A stretch of DNA of 64,000 nucleotides, taken from NCBI GenBank assembly GCA_937995595.1, contig CALKJW010000008.1, forward strand, positions 1 to 64,000, read 5' to 3'. Each line of letters opens with the position of its first letter. Position 1 is the stretch's first letter. Position numbers and translations under genes: made by a program. The stretch is from an uncultured Phycisphaerales bacterium (GTDB taxonomy: Bacteria > Planctomycetota > Phycisphaerae > Phycisphaerales > UBA1924). This document shows, one piece after another, positions 31,904 through 39,609 of this stretch. A model generated the notes under the pieces. The model searched no databases, was not told the DNA's origin, and saw only the letters and a list, made by a program, of their open reading frames with translations.

Positions 31904-32755
31904 TCAGATGATCCTGAAGTCGGTGAAGTACCCCATCGAGCACATCCGCACGTAGAAGTCGGTGAAGCCGACCCAGAACAGGCTCAGCCACGCCCACACC
32001 ATGTGCCCGCGGTTCAGGCACGAAACGCAGTCGTACGCCGTGCGCCGGGCGTTGCCGCTGCCGATGCAGTCCTTGCGGCCGCCGACCAGGTGCCGCAGCG
32101 AGTGGCAGCCGAAGGTGTAGCCCCCGAGCAGGATGGGGTTGATCGTCAGGATGAGCGAGCCGACGCCGACCCCGAAGGTCCAGCCGCCGTCGGGGGTGGC
32201 GAACCTGTACGAGATGATCGCGTCGTAGGCGAGGATGAAGATAAACGCGATGGCCAGATACAGGAAGTAGCGGTGGATGTTCTGGATGATGAGGGGGAAC
32301 TTCGCCTCGCCGCGGTAGTTCCTGCCGCGGAAGGACGGCTCGCCGACGGCGCACGAGAGCGGGTCGGCCCAGAAGGCCTTGTAGTAGGCCCCGCGGTAGT
32401 AGTAGCAGGTGAAGCGGAAGCCGCCGGGCGCCCAGAGGATGAGCAGCGCGGGCGAGAAGGGGATGAAACTCGGCCAGATGCTCAGCAGCCACGAGGGCGG
32501 GTCGCCGAACCACGCGTGGCCGGTGGGCGTCTGCCCGGGAATGTTGAACAACTGCGGGGAGTAGAAGGGCGAGAGGTAGTTCGCGCCGCCGGCGCTGAGG
32601 AAGAAGTGCTCGCCCTGCAGCGCGGCCCAAGTCGAGTAGACAATGAACGCCATGAACCCGGAGAACACGGCCAGGGGCTGGAGCCACCAGGCGTCCTTTC
32701 GCTGGGTCTGCGCCAGGGCTCGCGGCTGCGGGAGTGGGACGTCCGCTCGGCTCAT
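31904..32755 (-). CDS. sdhC: Succinate dehydrogenase membrane anchor subunit
   Basis: This is a 283-residue protein with at least four hydrophobic segments (WLQPLAVFSGFMAFIVYSTW; ALLILWAPGG; FLYLAIAFIFILAYDAII; GHMVWAWLSLFWVGFTDFYV). The residue sets FTCYYYRGAYYKAFWADPLS and GGYTFGCHSLRHLVGG are the hallmarks of the large single-polypeptide anchor found next to sdhAB in several diderm and actinobacterial lineages. It should carry the quinone site and haem ligands (His in HRYFLY and CHSLRH are candidates). ATG 32755 has GGAG about 9 bases upstream. The gene symbol is by position and family; it is not a classic short SdhC. Confidence 0.88.
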   Translation of the reverse strand: MSRADVPLPQPRALAQTQRKDAWWLQPLAVFSGFMAFIVYSTWAALQGEHFFLSAGGANYLSPFYSPQLFNIPGQTPTGHAWFGDPPSWLLSIWPSFIPFSPALLILWAPGGFRFTCYYYRGAYYKAFWADPLSCAVGEPSFRGRNYRGEAKFPLIIQNIHRYFLYLAIAFIFILAYDAIISYRFATPDGGWTFGVGVGSLILTINPILLGGYTFGCHSLRHLVGGRKDCIGSGNARRTAYDCVSCLNRGHMVWAWLSLFWVGFTDFYVRMCSMGYFTDFRII

Positions 32756-32959
32756 CGGTTCGCTCCGTTGCAGGGCCGCGCGACCCGGCCCGTGTGAGAC
32801 TTCGCAGGGGGGACAGCGTAGGACGCAAAACGGGTGCAGCATACAGCGGGGACGCCGGCGCGGCGCGGCGCCGCTTGCCGGCGGAAATCCCCAAGAACCG
32901 ACGCATTTCGGGCGTGTTCGCGGGCGGGTCCGCCCGCGATGAACGATCCCGGTCGCGGC
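32756..32959 (-). other. Gap between sdh operon and the feo operon
   Basis: This 204-base region is upstream of the sdh anchor gene and downstream of the small Feo membrane gene. It should hold the sdh promoter, but no strong -35/-10 pair was found. No hairpin-T-run terminator was identified for the feo operon. Confidence 0.4.
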
Positions 32960-33190
32960 TCAGCCGCCGCGGCCGGCGTGCTTGGCTTCGCGGTCCGGCG
33001 CGTCGGCGCCTCCCGAGGCGGGGCGCTGGCCCTCGACGGTGAGCGTCACGCGGCGTTCGCGGCGGCTGCGCCTGAGGCGCGCGGTGAGGAACGGGATCGG
33101 CAGCACGCCGCGCAGCAGGTACGCGGCGGCGAAGAGGGCGACGGCGCTCGCGACCCAGAACTCCCAGTCGTGGATCGGGAACGCGGGCAT
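32960..33190 (-). CDS. Small membrane protein at the end of the feo operon
   Basis: This is a 76-residue protein with one N-terminal membrane segment (FWVASAVALFAAAYLLRGVL) and a charged, Arg-rich C-terminal tail. Its ATG overlaps the feoB stop as TGATG, so it is translationally coupled to feoB. Small proteins such as FeoC or Cys-rich FeoB-associated membrane proteins occupy this position in other bacteria, but this one has no Cys and no HTH. It is only placed by context. Confidence 0.78.
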   Translation of the reverse strand: MPAFPIHDWEFWVASAVALFAAAYLLRGVLPIPFLTARLRRSRRERRVTLTVEGQRPASGGADAPDREAKHAGRGG

Positions 33191-35439
33191 CAGGCCAGCA
33201 CCTGGTAGACGGTCATAGCGGCGACGTACGCGAGCCCGCTCATCCACGCCAGTTGCACGCCCGCCCACTTCCACGAGCCGCTCTCGCGCGCGGTGACGGC
33301 GAGCGTCGGGAGGCACTGCATCGCGAGGACGTAGTAGATGAGCAGGCTCCACGCCGTGGCACGGGTGAACACGGGCGTCACACCGTCGTCGCGCCTGGCG
33401 CCGGCGATCTGCGCCCGCACGCCCTCATCCTCGGCATCATCGGAGCCCGCGACGACGACGGCCATGGTGGAGACGAAGACCTCGCGCGCGGCGAAACTCG
33501 ACAGCACACCGATCGAGAGCTGCCAGTCGTAGCCCAGCGGCGCGAACACGGGCTGGATGAACCTGCCGAGACGCCCCGCGAACGAGTTCGCGGCCTGATG
33601 GCGGGCTTCGAGCTGGTCGGCGAACCGAGTTGCGTGCTCGACCGTGAGCACGGGAATGTGAACGAGCACGCGGCCCGGTCCGTTGCCCTCGTCACCCGGG
33701 ATTGAAACATGCCTGCCCGTGTCCGGGCCACCCCGCAGCGGGAGTTCGTCCGCGCCCGCGCTCTGCGCGAGAGCGACTTGCTGCCGGACTCGCTCGGCCT
33801 CCGCCGGCGGCTCCACCTTCGGGTAACTGCTCAGCCACCACAGCGCGATACAGATCATCAGGATGTTCGTGCCCGCGTTCTTCAGGAACACCCAGCCGCG
33901 GTGGTAGGTCGTGATGAGCGCGGTGCGCAGGCTCGGCAGTTTGTAACTGGGCAGTTCCATCACCATCGGGCGGCCCCTGCCCCGCAGGATCGTCCGGCGC
34001 GCGATCAGCGCGCTGAACACCGCCGCCGTGATGCCCAGCGCGTAGCAGCCGACGAACGCGAGCGCGGCCAGCGCGGGCCGGCCCGCGAAGAGCAGCCCGG
34101 TCAGCAGCACGTACACCGGCAGTCGGGCGGAGCAGGTCATGAACGGCGCGACGAGGATCGTCGCGAGGCGCTCCCGGCGGTCCGGGATCGCGCGCGTGGC
34201 CATGATCCCCGGCAGCGCGCACGCGTGGCTGGAGAGCAGCGGCACGAACGCATGGCCCGGCAGGCCGAAGGGGCGCAGCACGCGGTCCATCAGGAGCGCG
34301 GCCCGCGCGAGGTACCCCGTGTCCTCCAGCAGCGAGATCAGGAAGAACAGCAGGCAGATCTGCGGCAGGAAGATGACGGTGGCGCCGATGCCCGCGACCA
34401 CGCCGTCGGTGAGCAGGTCGCCGAGGATGCTGCCCTCGGGCAGCACGCCGTGCAGCGCGCCGGTCGTCCACCCGAAGATCGCGTCGATCCAGTCCATCGG
34501 GTACGCCGCGAGCGAGAAGAGCGACCAGAACAGGCCGGTCATGACCGCCGCGAAGACGAGGACGCCGAGCACCGGGTGCATCAGCACGCGGTCGATGCGG
34601 TCGGTGGTGGCCTCGCTCGCGCTGATGTCGGTGCGCACGTAGGGCGTGCCGCACTCCGGGCATTTGCCCTTTCGGCCCGGCAGCGCCGAGACGTCGTACC
34701 CGCACCTGGTGCAATGGCCGGTGTTCTCCGCCGCGGCTAGGGCGAAGACTTCTTCGGCCCAGACGCGCAGCGCCGTCGCGCCATCCCCCCCACCGCCGCC
34801 GGGAACGGCCCGGACCGGCGTGGGGATTCTGGCCTCCCGGATACCGATGCGGACCTGGTCGATGCCCTCGCCCGTGCGCGCGTTGGTCAGCACCACGCCG
34901 CAGCCCAGCGCCTCGCCGAGTTTGTGCGCGTCGATGGTCAGGCCCTGTCGCTGCGCCAGGTCGATCATGTTGACGACGACCAGCGTCGGCAGTCGGCGGC
35001 GGATGACCTCGGCGACGAGGGTGAGGTTGCGCGCGAGGTTGGTGGCATCGACAACGACGACGCAGACCTCGGGCACGCCGATGGCGTGGCCCCTTGGGGC
35101 GAGTTGCCCCGCGAGCACCTCGCGCACGATGCGCGACTCGAGTTGCTCGAGTTCGATCGAGTACACGCCGGGGAGGTCGATGAGGTCGCCGTCGCGCCCG
35201 CCCTCGATGCCCGCCTTGACGCGCGCGATGCGCGCCTCGAGCGTGGTGCCCGCGAAGTTGCTGGTCTTGTGGTTCAGCCCGCTGATGCGGTTGAACAGGG
35301 TGGTCTTGCCCGTGTTGGGGTTGCCGATCAGGGCGATGATGCGCGCATCGCCCGCGTCGCCCGTTCGGACCGGCCCGCGCACGACCGCCTCCGGTTCACG
35401 GTGCGGGTTCGCGGCGGGGGTTGGAGCGGGTGTCGCCAT
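33190..35439 (-). CDS. feoB: Ferrous iron transporter FeoB with inserted zinc ribbon
   Basis: FeoB imports Fe2+ through the inner membrane. The 749 residues contain the N-terminal G domain (G1 GNPNTGKTT at about 39; G3 DLPGVYS; G4 NMID), the helical spacer and the C-terminal membrane core with the two gate repeats (LLSSHACALPGIMATR; FTRATAWSLLIYYVLAMQCL). An unusual zinc ribbon, HCTRCGYDV...KCPECG (about 245-263), sits between the G-protein module and the first membrane helix. A charged loop of about 70 residues (about 530-610) interrupts the second half. It follows feoA, 51 bases between stop and start. Confidence 0.96.
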   Translation of the reverse strand: MATPAPTPAANPHREPEAVVRGPVRTGDAGDARIIALIGNPNTGKTTLFNRISGLNHKTSNFAGTTLEARIARVKAGIEGGRDGDLIDLPGVYSIELEQLESRIVREVLAGQLAPRGHAIGVPEVCVVVVDATNLARNLTLVAEVIRRRLPTLVVVNMIDLAQRQGLTIDAHKLGEALGCGVVLTNARTGEGIDQVRIGIREARIPTPVRAVPGGGGGDGATALRVWAEEVFALAAAENTGHCTRCGYDVSALPGRKGKCPECGTPYVRTDISASEATTDRIDRVLMHPVLGVLVFAAVMTGLFWSLFSLAAYPMDWIDAIFGWTTGALHGVLPEGSILGDLLTDGVVAGIGATVIFLPQICLLFFLISLLEDTGYLARAALLMDRVLRPFGLPGHAFVPLLSSHACALPGIMATRAIPDRRERLATILVAPFMTCSARLPVYVLLTGLLFAGRPALAALAFVGCYALGITAAVFSALIARRTILRGRGRPMVMELPSYKLPSLRTALITTYHRGWVFLKNAGTNILMICIALWWLSSYPKVEPPAEAERVRQQVALAQSAGADELPLRGGPDTGRHVSIPGDEGNGPGRVLVHIPVLTVEHATRFADQLEARHQAANSFAGRLGRFIQPVFAPLGYDWQLSIGVLSSFAAREVFVSTMAVVVAGSDDAEDEGVRAQIAGARRDDGVTPVFTRATAWSLLIYYVLAMQCLPTLAVTARESGSWKWAGVQLAWMSGLAYVAAMTVYQVLA

Positions 35440-35490
35440 GGGTTGCCGTCGGGCCGCGGCGGTGGTTCGCAGCGCGCCGGGCCGCGCGAC

Positions 35491-35811
35491 TCACGAGATG
35501 ATGGACACGAACAGGCGCTGGGCCATGGCCCGAGAGAGACCGATCCGGCAGCCGCCGACGCGGTGGCACCTGCACGTCGCGCCGTCGACGCCGGTCACCG
35601 TGACCACGCACGGCTCGCCCGTCCGCACGACCGTGACCAGCGCGCAGTCGCACAGGCCCATGGCCCGGAGGAGCGCGGCGTCGTCGGCGGGCATCCGCGC
35701 CTCGCGGACCACCGCGCGCTGGCCGCGGGCGAGCGTCGAGAGCGCAACCGCGGGCTCGCCGGGCACGGCGGGCGCGTGGGATTCGGGAGATTCGAGCGTG
35801 GTGGTGGGCAT
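35491..35811 (-). CDS. feoA: FeoA-domain protein
   Basis: FeoA is the small SH3-like partner of FeoB and is needed for Fe2+ uptake. The 106 residues have a non-conserved N-terminus, then LARGQRAVV, LLRAMGLCDCALVTVVRTGE and CRCHRVGGCRIGLSRAMAQRL, matching the FeoA core. Several Cys (CDC, CRCH, GGC) are present in the core, which is unusual and may bind metal. ATG 35811 was chosen; the RBS is weak. The gene is preceded by the promoter and inverted repeats described separately. Confidence 0.9.
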   Translation of the reverse strand: MPTTTLESPESHAPAVPGEPAVALSTLARGQRAVVREARMPADDAALLRAMGLCDCALVTVVRTGEPCVVTVTGVDGATCRCHRVGGCRIGLSRAMAQRLFVSIIS

Positions 35812-35893
35812 GGTGGCGATGGGTGCGGGAGACGGCGGATCGACGACACGGGAGGGTAGGGTTGTTGAGACTGAATCGCAACAAGCGAACGCC

Positions 35894-35915
35894 CGTTTGT
35901 ATTCGGATACGAACG
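35894..35915. promoter_or_regulatory. 22-bp imperfect inverted repeat at the feo promoter (candidate operator)
   Basis: The site has core GTATTCGGATAC flanked by CGTT/AACG-type arms, and 9 of 11 base pairs match the symmetry. It lies just downstream of the -10 element, so it would cover the transcription start. This placement is what a repressor of iron-uptake genes would use. The sequence does not match the Fur consensus, so the regulator cannot be named. Confidence 0.6.
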
Positions 35916-35919
35916 TCAG

Positions 35920-35947
35920 AATATACGCTCGGCTTGCCTTCCTGCAA
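35920..35947 (-). promoter_or_regulatory. Predicted feoA promoter
   Basis: On the minus strand TTGCAG (35942-35947) and TATATT (35920-35925) are separated by 16 bases, a close match to a sigma-70 promoter in otherwise GC-rich DNA. A perfect inverted repeat TGCAACGGGTTGCA (35943-35956) overlaps the -35 box and could be a second operator half or a hairpin. Confidence 0.6.
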
Positions 35948-35962
35948 CGGGTTGCAAAAGGA

Positions 35963-36017
35963 CACATCCCCTTGCCACGCACGCAGGGCGGGAGCCCCGG
36001 GGCGGCAAGGGGATGTG
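35963..36017 (-). terminator. Hairpin terminator of the secreted-protein gene upstream of feo
   Basis: There is a perfect 14-bp inverted repeat (CACATCCCCTTGCC / GGCAAGGGGATGTG) with a 27-base GC-rich loop. On the minus strand it is followed by TCCTTTTGC, a short T-run. It begins 46 bases after the stop of the 36063-36572 gene, so it should end that transcript before the feo promoter. Confidence 0.7.
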
Positions 36018-36062
36018 GGAGGCCGGATCGGACGCGAGTTGAGGCGATCGGCCTCGCGAGGG

Positions 36063-36572
36063 TCACTGGCGAGAGAGGGTGCCGCTCATGGAGCCGACGG
36101 TGACGACGGCACCGGCACGGAGTTTCGGGAAGTCGGAGGGGATCGGCAGTTCACCGGGGCTGTCGGGCGTGCGTCGGAGTTCGAGTTTGCCCGTGCCGAG
36201 GGCGTCGGCCGTGACCGTGCCGACGACGCGGCCGTCGACACGGACCTCGAACTGCTCACCGGGCTGGGCGAACTTGAGCTCGACGTCGAAGCGCTGGCGC
36301 AGGGCTTGGCCGTTTCGGTTGCGCTCCTGGTAGCGAACGCGGGCGACCGTGCCGTCGCCGTCGCGCATCCGGGCGACGAACCGCAGTTCGCGAACGTTCC
36401 CCTGCTGCGCGCGGCTCGATGACCGGCTGTCGGCACCGTCATCGGAGCGACGGTCATCGATCTGGCGATCGTCCGATCCGCGGCCGCGATCGGCGATCGC
36501 TGGCTGCGGTAGCGCGGCGACCAGGGTTAGGGAAGCAAGCAGTGCGAGGACGGGAGTCGAACGCAGGTACAT
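36063..36572 (-). CDS. Secreted beta-rich protein of unknown function
   Basis: This is a 169-residue protein with a signal peptide (LALLASLTLVAALPQPAIA), an Arg/Asp/Ser-rich spacer (about 29-57) and a domain with alternating charged strands (VRELRFVARMRDGDGTVARV, RFDVELKFAQPGEQFEVRVD, GRVVGTVTAD). A Pro/Gly segment and a last strand (AGAVVTVGSMSGTLSRQ) follow. No known family is recognised. ATG 36572 is preceded by AGGAAA. It has its own terminator and a long upstream region. Confidence 0.78.
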   Translation of the reverse strand: MYLRSTPVLALLASLTLVAALPQPAIADRGRGSDDRQIDDRRSDDGADSRSSSRAQQGNVRELRFVARMRDGDGTVARVRYQERNRNGQALRQRFDVELKFAQPGEQFEVRVDGRVVGTVTADALGTGKLELRRTPDSPGELPIPSDFPKLRAGAVVTVGSMSGTLSRQ

Positions 36573-37246
36573 GGTGAGTTTCCTTGGATTTCAGACGCTG
36601 CGGATCGCATCGACATGGTGCGACCGCGGTGGAGGGAGTGAGAGGGCAAAGACCGTGCCGCGCAGCGGCAACGGGCTCGGCGCGCACTGAACAGCGCTCG
36701 CCGAGGAGCCGCACGATCCGGCTGGTCACTTTCAGCCGAACATGGCGGCTGCCACCAGACGCAAACAACGGATCCGTTTTACGGATATTCGGGTGGTTTT
36801 ACCATCGGGCCGATGGGTGCAGCCGCTCACCGGATGCAACTGAGTATTCAGTTTTGTCTTGCTTCAATCAGAACCGCGTGCTATGTTCAGCGTACCTGTT
36901 TCGGGGATTGAGAGAGACGCAATCCCGACATGTCGGTTGCTGTCCGTTCGCCGCGAGGTGTTCGTACGGTGGAGCGGCGCTCGCGCAGGCCAAGGGGCTG
37001 AGCGAGAGAGGGGTTGGATGCGCCCAGGAAGGGTCGATCGGCCAGCCAGGGAGCGGCTGGGGTGTTTGTACGCGCGATGGTGGGTCCGATTCGAGCCAGT
37101 GATTGATGGGGGTGGGGCGGTACTCTCTCTCGCCGGGGTGGCGAAAGCCCCCCGGCGGGAATCTCGGTAAGTGGCGGGCGACGGAAACTCGCGGGTTTTC
37201 CTGTGGTATTTCGTTGATTTTTCCCACTTATCGGGTATTCTTCGAC
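36573..37246. other. Long, less GC-rich intergenic region
   Basis: About 670 bases without a convincing gene. Open frames exist on both strands but lack RBS and natural composition. The stretch 36760-36900 is clearly less GC-rich than the rest of the window. It contains the palindrome AACGGATCCGTT (36767-36778) followed by another ACGGAT (36781-36786), which may be a regulatory site for the divergent or following transcripts. The promoter of the secreted-protein gene (minus strand) should be in its left part. The right end holds the small-RNA promoter at 37214-37241. Confidence 0.4.
37214..37241 (+). promoter_or_regulatory. Predicted promoter of a candidate small RNA
   Basis: TTGATT (37214-37219) and TATTCT (37236-37241) are separated by 16 bases on the plus strand. 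Transcription would start near 37248 and run into a strong terminator hairpin at 37299-37320. There is no open frame between them. Confidence 0.5.
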
Positions 37247-37247
37247 C

Positions 37248-37328
37248 GTCTCCTTGCAAGGGAGACGCGCCCACAACGCGACAGAGAGAGGCAGTCACAG
37301 GCCAGCGGAAGCGCTGGCCTGCGGCTTT
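37248..37328 (+). ncRNA. Candidate small RNA (two hairpins, unknown family)
   Basis: The predicted transcript is about 80 bases. The first hairpin is CGTCTCC / GGAGACG (37247-37253 and 37261-37267; loop TTGCAAG). A single-stranded purine-rich middle follows, and then the terminator hairpin AGGCCAGCG / CGCTGGCCT (37299-37307 and 37312-37320) with GAAG loop and a GCGGCTTTT tail. It does not match tmRNA, RNase P, SRP or 6S RNA features. It lies on the plus strand opposite the end of the ROK gene. Confidence 0.45.
37299..37328 (+). terminator. Intrinsic terminator of the candidate small RNA
   Basis: There is a perfect 9-bp stem AGGCCAGCG / CGCTGGCCT with a GAAG tetraloop, followed by GCGGCTTTT on the plus strand. 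A second inverted repeat, GCGGCTT / AAGCCGC (37321-37327 and 37343-37349), could act in the other direction for the ROK gene. Confidence 0.7.
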
Positions 37329-37362
37329 TCTGCGAGGCGGTGAAGCCGCCGCGACGGGCGTT

Positions 37363-38328
37363 TCAGCGCTTGAGCGATTCGCGCGCCAGAAGCGCGGCAC
37401 CGAGCAGGCCGGCGTCGTCCTCCAGCGCGCTGGCGACGACCTGCACCGCCTGGCACCGCTCGGGGAAGGCGTACTCGCGCGCGGCCTTGCGGATCTTCTT
37501 CACCCACACTTCGCCCAGGGCCTCGGTCAGGCCGCCGCCGATCACCACCTTGGGGATCGAAAGCAGCGTGACGACGTTGGCCACGGCGATGCCGAGGAAG
37601 AGCGCGGCCTCGTCGAGCACCTCGGAGACGAGTTTGTCGCCGTCGGCGTACGCCGCGGCGATCATCTTGGACTTGATCTGCGTCAGGTCGCCGCCGCAGA
37701 GTTGCGAGATGACGGACTTGCGGTTGGCGCGGATGAGGGAGACGATGCGGTCGGCGATGGCGGTGCGCGAGCAGGTCTGCTCGAGGCTGCGTCGGCCGAG
37801 CGGGGCGTTGGGCAGGAAGGTGGTGTGGCCGATCTCGCCTGCGGTGAAGAACCCGCCCGCGAAGAGGTGGTTGTTCAGCACCAGACCGCCGCCGATGCCG
37901 GTGCCGACCCAGACGCCCAGCACGTCGCGGTCGCTCTTGGCCGCGCCGGCCTTCCACTCGCCGTAGACGGCGACGTTCACGTCGTTATCGACGAGCACGG
38001 GCACCTTGAGTCTGGCCTGCAGGATGCGGGCCAGGGGGACGTTGTTCCAGCGGAGGTTGACGGCCTCGAGCACGACGCCGGCGGCCGGGTCGATCGCGCC
38101 CGGCGCGCCGATGCCCACGCCGCCGAGTTGCGCGACGGTGATGCCCGCCTTCTCGCACGCGCCGTGCACGCCCTCGACGACGCGCGCGATGACGCTCGCC
38201 TGGCCCTTCTCGGCCATGGTCTTCTTGCGTGCGCGGCCGGTGATCTGGTTCCCCGGCGCGACCACGCCGATCTGCATGTTGGTGCCGCCGAGGTCGATGC
38301 CGACAAAGGGCTTGGCGCGTGTGGGCAT
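37363..38328 (-). CDS. ROK-family sugar kinase (glucokinase-like)
   Basis: This is a 321-residue ROK protein. It has the ATP phosphate loop GIDLGGTNMQIGV (about 10-22), GVGIGAPGAID, the catalytic VDNDVNVAVYGEW (Asp about 113), GVWVGTGIGGGLVLNNHLF and EIGHTTFLPNAP. The usual ROK zinc site (CxCGxxGC after EIGH) is missing: the segment reads GRRSLEQTCSRTAI. Many ROK kinases need that zinc for sugar binding, so substrate or stability may differ. Glucokinase activity is likely by family but not proven. The stop lies next to the small-RNA terminator. Confidence 0.9.
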   Translation of the reverse strand: MPTRAKPFVGIDLGGTNMQIGVVAPGNQITGRARKKTMAEKGQASVIARVVEGVHGACEKAGITVAQLGGVGIGAPGAIDPAAGVVLEAVNLRWNNVPLARILQARLKVPVLVDNDVNVAVYGEWKAGAAKSDRDVLGVWVGTGIGGGLVLNNHLFAGGFFTAGEIGHTTFLPNAPLGRRSLEQTCSRTAIADRIVSLIRANRKSVISQLCGGDLTQIKSKMIAAAYADGDKLVSEVLDEAALFLGIAVANVVTLLSIPKVVIGGGLTEALGEVWVKKIRKAAREYAFPERCQAVQVVASALEDDAGLLGAALLARESLKR

Positions 38329-38429
38329 GGCGGTGGCCGGGTGTGGGAGGTGGTGAGCGGGAGGAAGGACGAGATGTTATCGGCGCGCGCGGGCAGCGCG
38401 CCAAGCGCGGTACGGCCGCGGCGGCCGGA

Positions 38430-38873
38430 TCAACCCGCGTTGTTCGGCAGGATCGACGGCACGTCGTACACGCCGCCGGGCAGACCGATGGCGGCCAGCA
38501 GTGGGGTTTGGGCGTAGACGATCTCCGGGGCGCCATCGGGCCCGGTGCGCAGGCAGAGCGCCACGGCCCCGGCGAGTTCGACGTGGGTGAGCCCCCGCGC
38601 CTCGTCTTGCTCGATCACGGGCGCGCCTGCGCCGAGGGGCAGGTCGTGCTCGGCCCGGTCGCCGCGCGCATAGGTGAGCACCAGCGCGGCGCGCGGCGGG
38701 TGGAGTTCGACCCGCAGTTCGGCCGCGGCAAGTTCGCTGGCGTGCCCGTTGACGATCGCCGGGGCGTAGGCGCGGAGCGCGTCGGGGCTGATGGCCCATC
38801 GCACGGCGCGCACGAGCGGACCGCCGGCCGCTGGCCGGGCGTGGTCGTGGGCGATGGTCGCGTGACGGGTCAT
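38430..38873 (-). CDS. Hypothetical protein
   Basis: This is a 147-residue soluble protein with a start at ATG 38873. It lies 25 bases after the stop of the GbsR-like regulator gene and about 100 bases before the ROK gene, so it may be in one transcript. The sequence has alternating hydrophobic and charged residues without a signal peptide or membrane helix, and no known motif. The middle (AELRVELHPPRAALVLTYAR) looks like paired strands. No function can be given. Confidence 0.65.
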   Translation of the reverse strand: MTRHATIAHDHARPAAGGPLVRAVRWAISPDALRAYAPAIVNGHASELAAAELRVELHPPRAALVLTYARGDRAEHDLPLGAGAPVIEQDEARGLTHVELAGAVALCLRTGPDGAPEIVYAQTPLLAAIGLPGGVYDVPSILPNNAG

Positions 38874-38898
38874 GGCCGTGAGCGCCGGGGAAGAGCGG

Positions 38899-39516
38899 TC
38901 AGACGATCCTGCTGAGGACGTTGGCGGCCAGGCGCAGGCCCTTGCCGTCGGAGCCGACGAAGCGCTCGCCGAGGCGGTCGATGGTCTGCACCAGTTCGAG
39001 GAGTGCGTCGATCCGGTCGTTGAGTTGCCGGACCTCCGCGGGGTTGACTGGCCTGTGCGCGTCGGCGGGGGCGGGCTCGTCGTCGGAGGCCAGTCGCAGG
39101 GGCGTGCCGGGGGGCTGCTCGGCGCGCCGCTCGGTGACGTCGCGGAGTTCGTGGAGCGTGGTCAACAGCGGCAGCACCTCGCGCCGCAGGCGCTCGCGCA
39201 TCACCTTGCGCGACAAAGCCCAGACGTCCTGCTCGGCGATGAAGTACTCCTTGCGGTCGCCGCGCTTGTGGGCGCGCGAGACCAGCCCCCACTCGGCCAG
39301 AGCGCGGAGGGACATCGACGCGTTGCCGCGGCTGATGCGGAGGCGGTCCATCACGTCGTCGGTGTTCATGGGCCGGGCGGTGATGTAGAGCAGGGCGAAG
39401 ACCTCTGCCATGGTGCGCGAGACGCCCCACGCCGCGCCCATCTGCCCCCACGCGGCGATGAAGCGGTCCTCGACGTTGGCGACCTGCCAGCGCGGGATGG
39501 ACTGTTGCCGGGCCAT
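38899..39516 (-). CDS. GbsR/MarR-type HTH transcriptional regulator
   Basis: This is a 205-residue protein with a winged helix-turn-helix (about 20-110). The region RTMAEVFALLYITARPMNTD then VMDRLRISRGNASMSLRALA is the recognition part and matches GbsR-type proteins, which sense small solutes such as choline or sugars in other bacteria. After a Pro-rich linker (about 128-150), a C-terminal helix (ALLELVQTIDRLGER) could mediate dimerisation. It heads the group of three minus-strand genes that ends with the ROK kinase, so it may regulate that group. Confidence 0.9.
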   Translation of the reverse strand: MARQQSIPRWQVANVEDRFIAAWGQMGAAWGVSRTMAEVFALLYITARPMNTDDVMDRLRISRGNASMSLRALAEWGLVSRAHKRGDRKEYFIAEQDVWALSRKVMRERLRREVLPLLTTLHELRDVTERRAEQPPGTPLRLASDDEPAPADAHRPVNPAEVRQLNDRIDALLELVQTIDRLGERFVGSDGKGLRLAANVLSRIV

Positions 39517-39609
39517 CGGGGAAGGCTACGGCGCGGGCGTTTTGTGGGCAACTGGATTTTCAATAATCTCTGAAAGATCGTCCTGCCGGAACCCGAACGG
39601 CCGGGCCGG

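Noticed and set aside
36859-37170. Open frame on the plus strand in the long gap (about 103 residues)
   Set aside because: No RBS, no domain, unnatural composition with many Arg/Gly/Ser, and competing open frames on the other strand; treated as chance.
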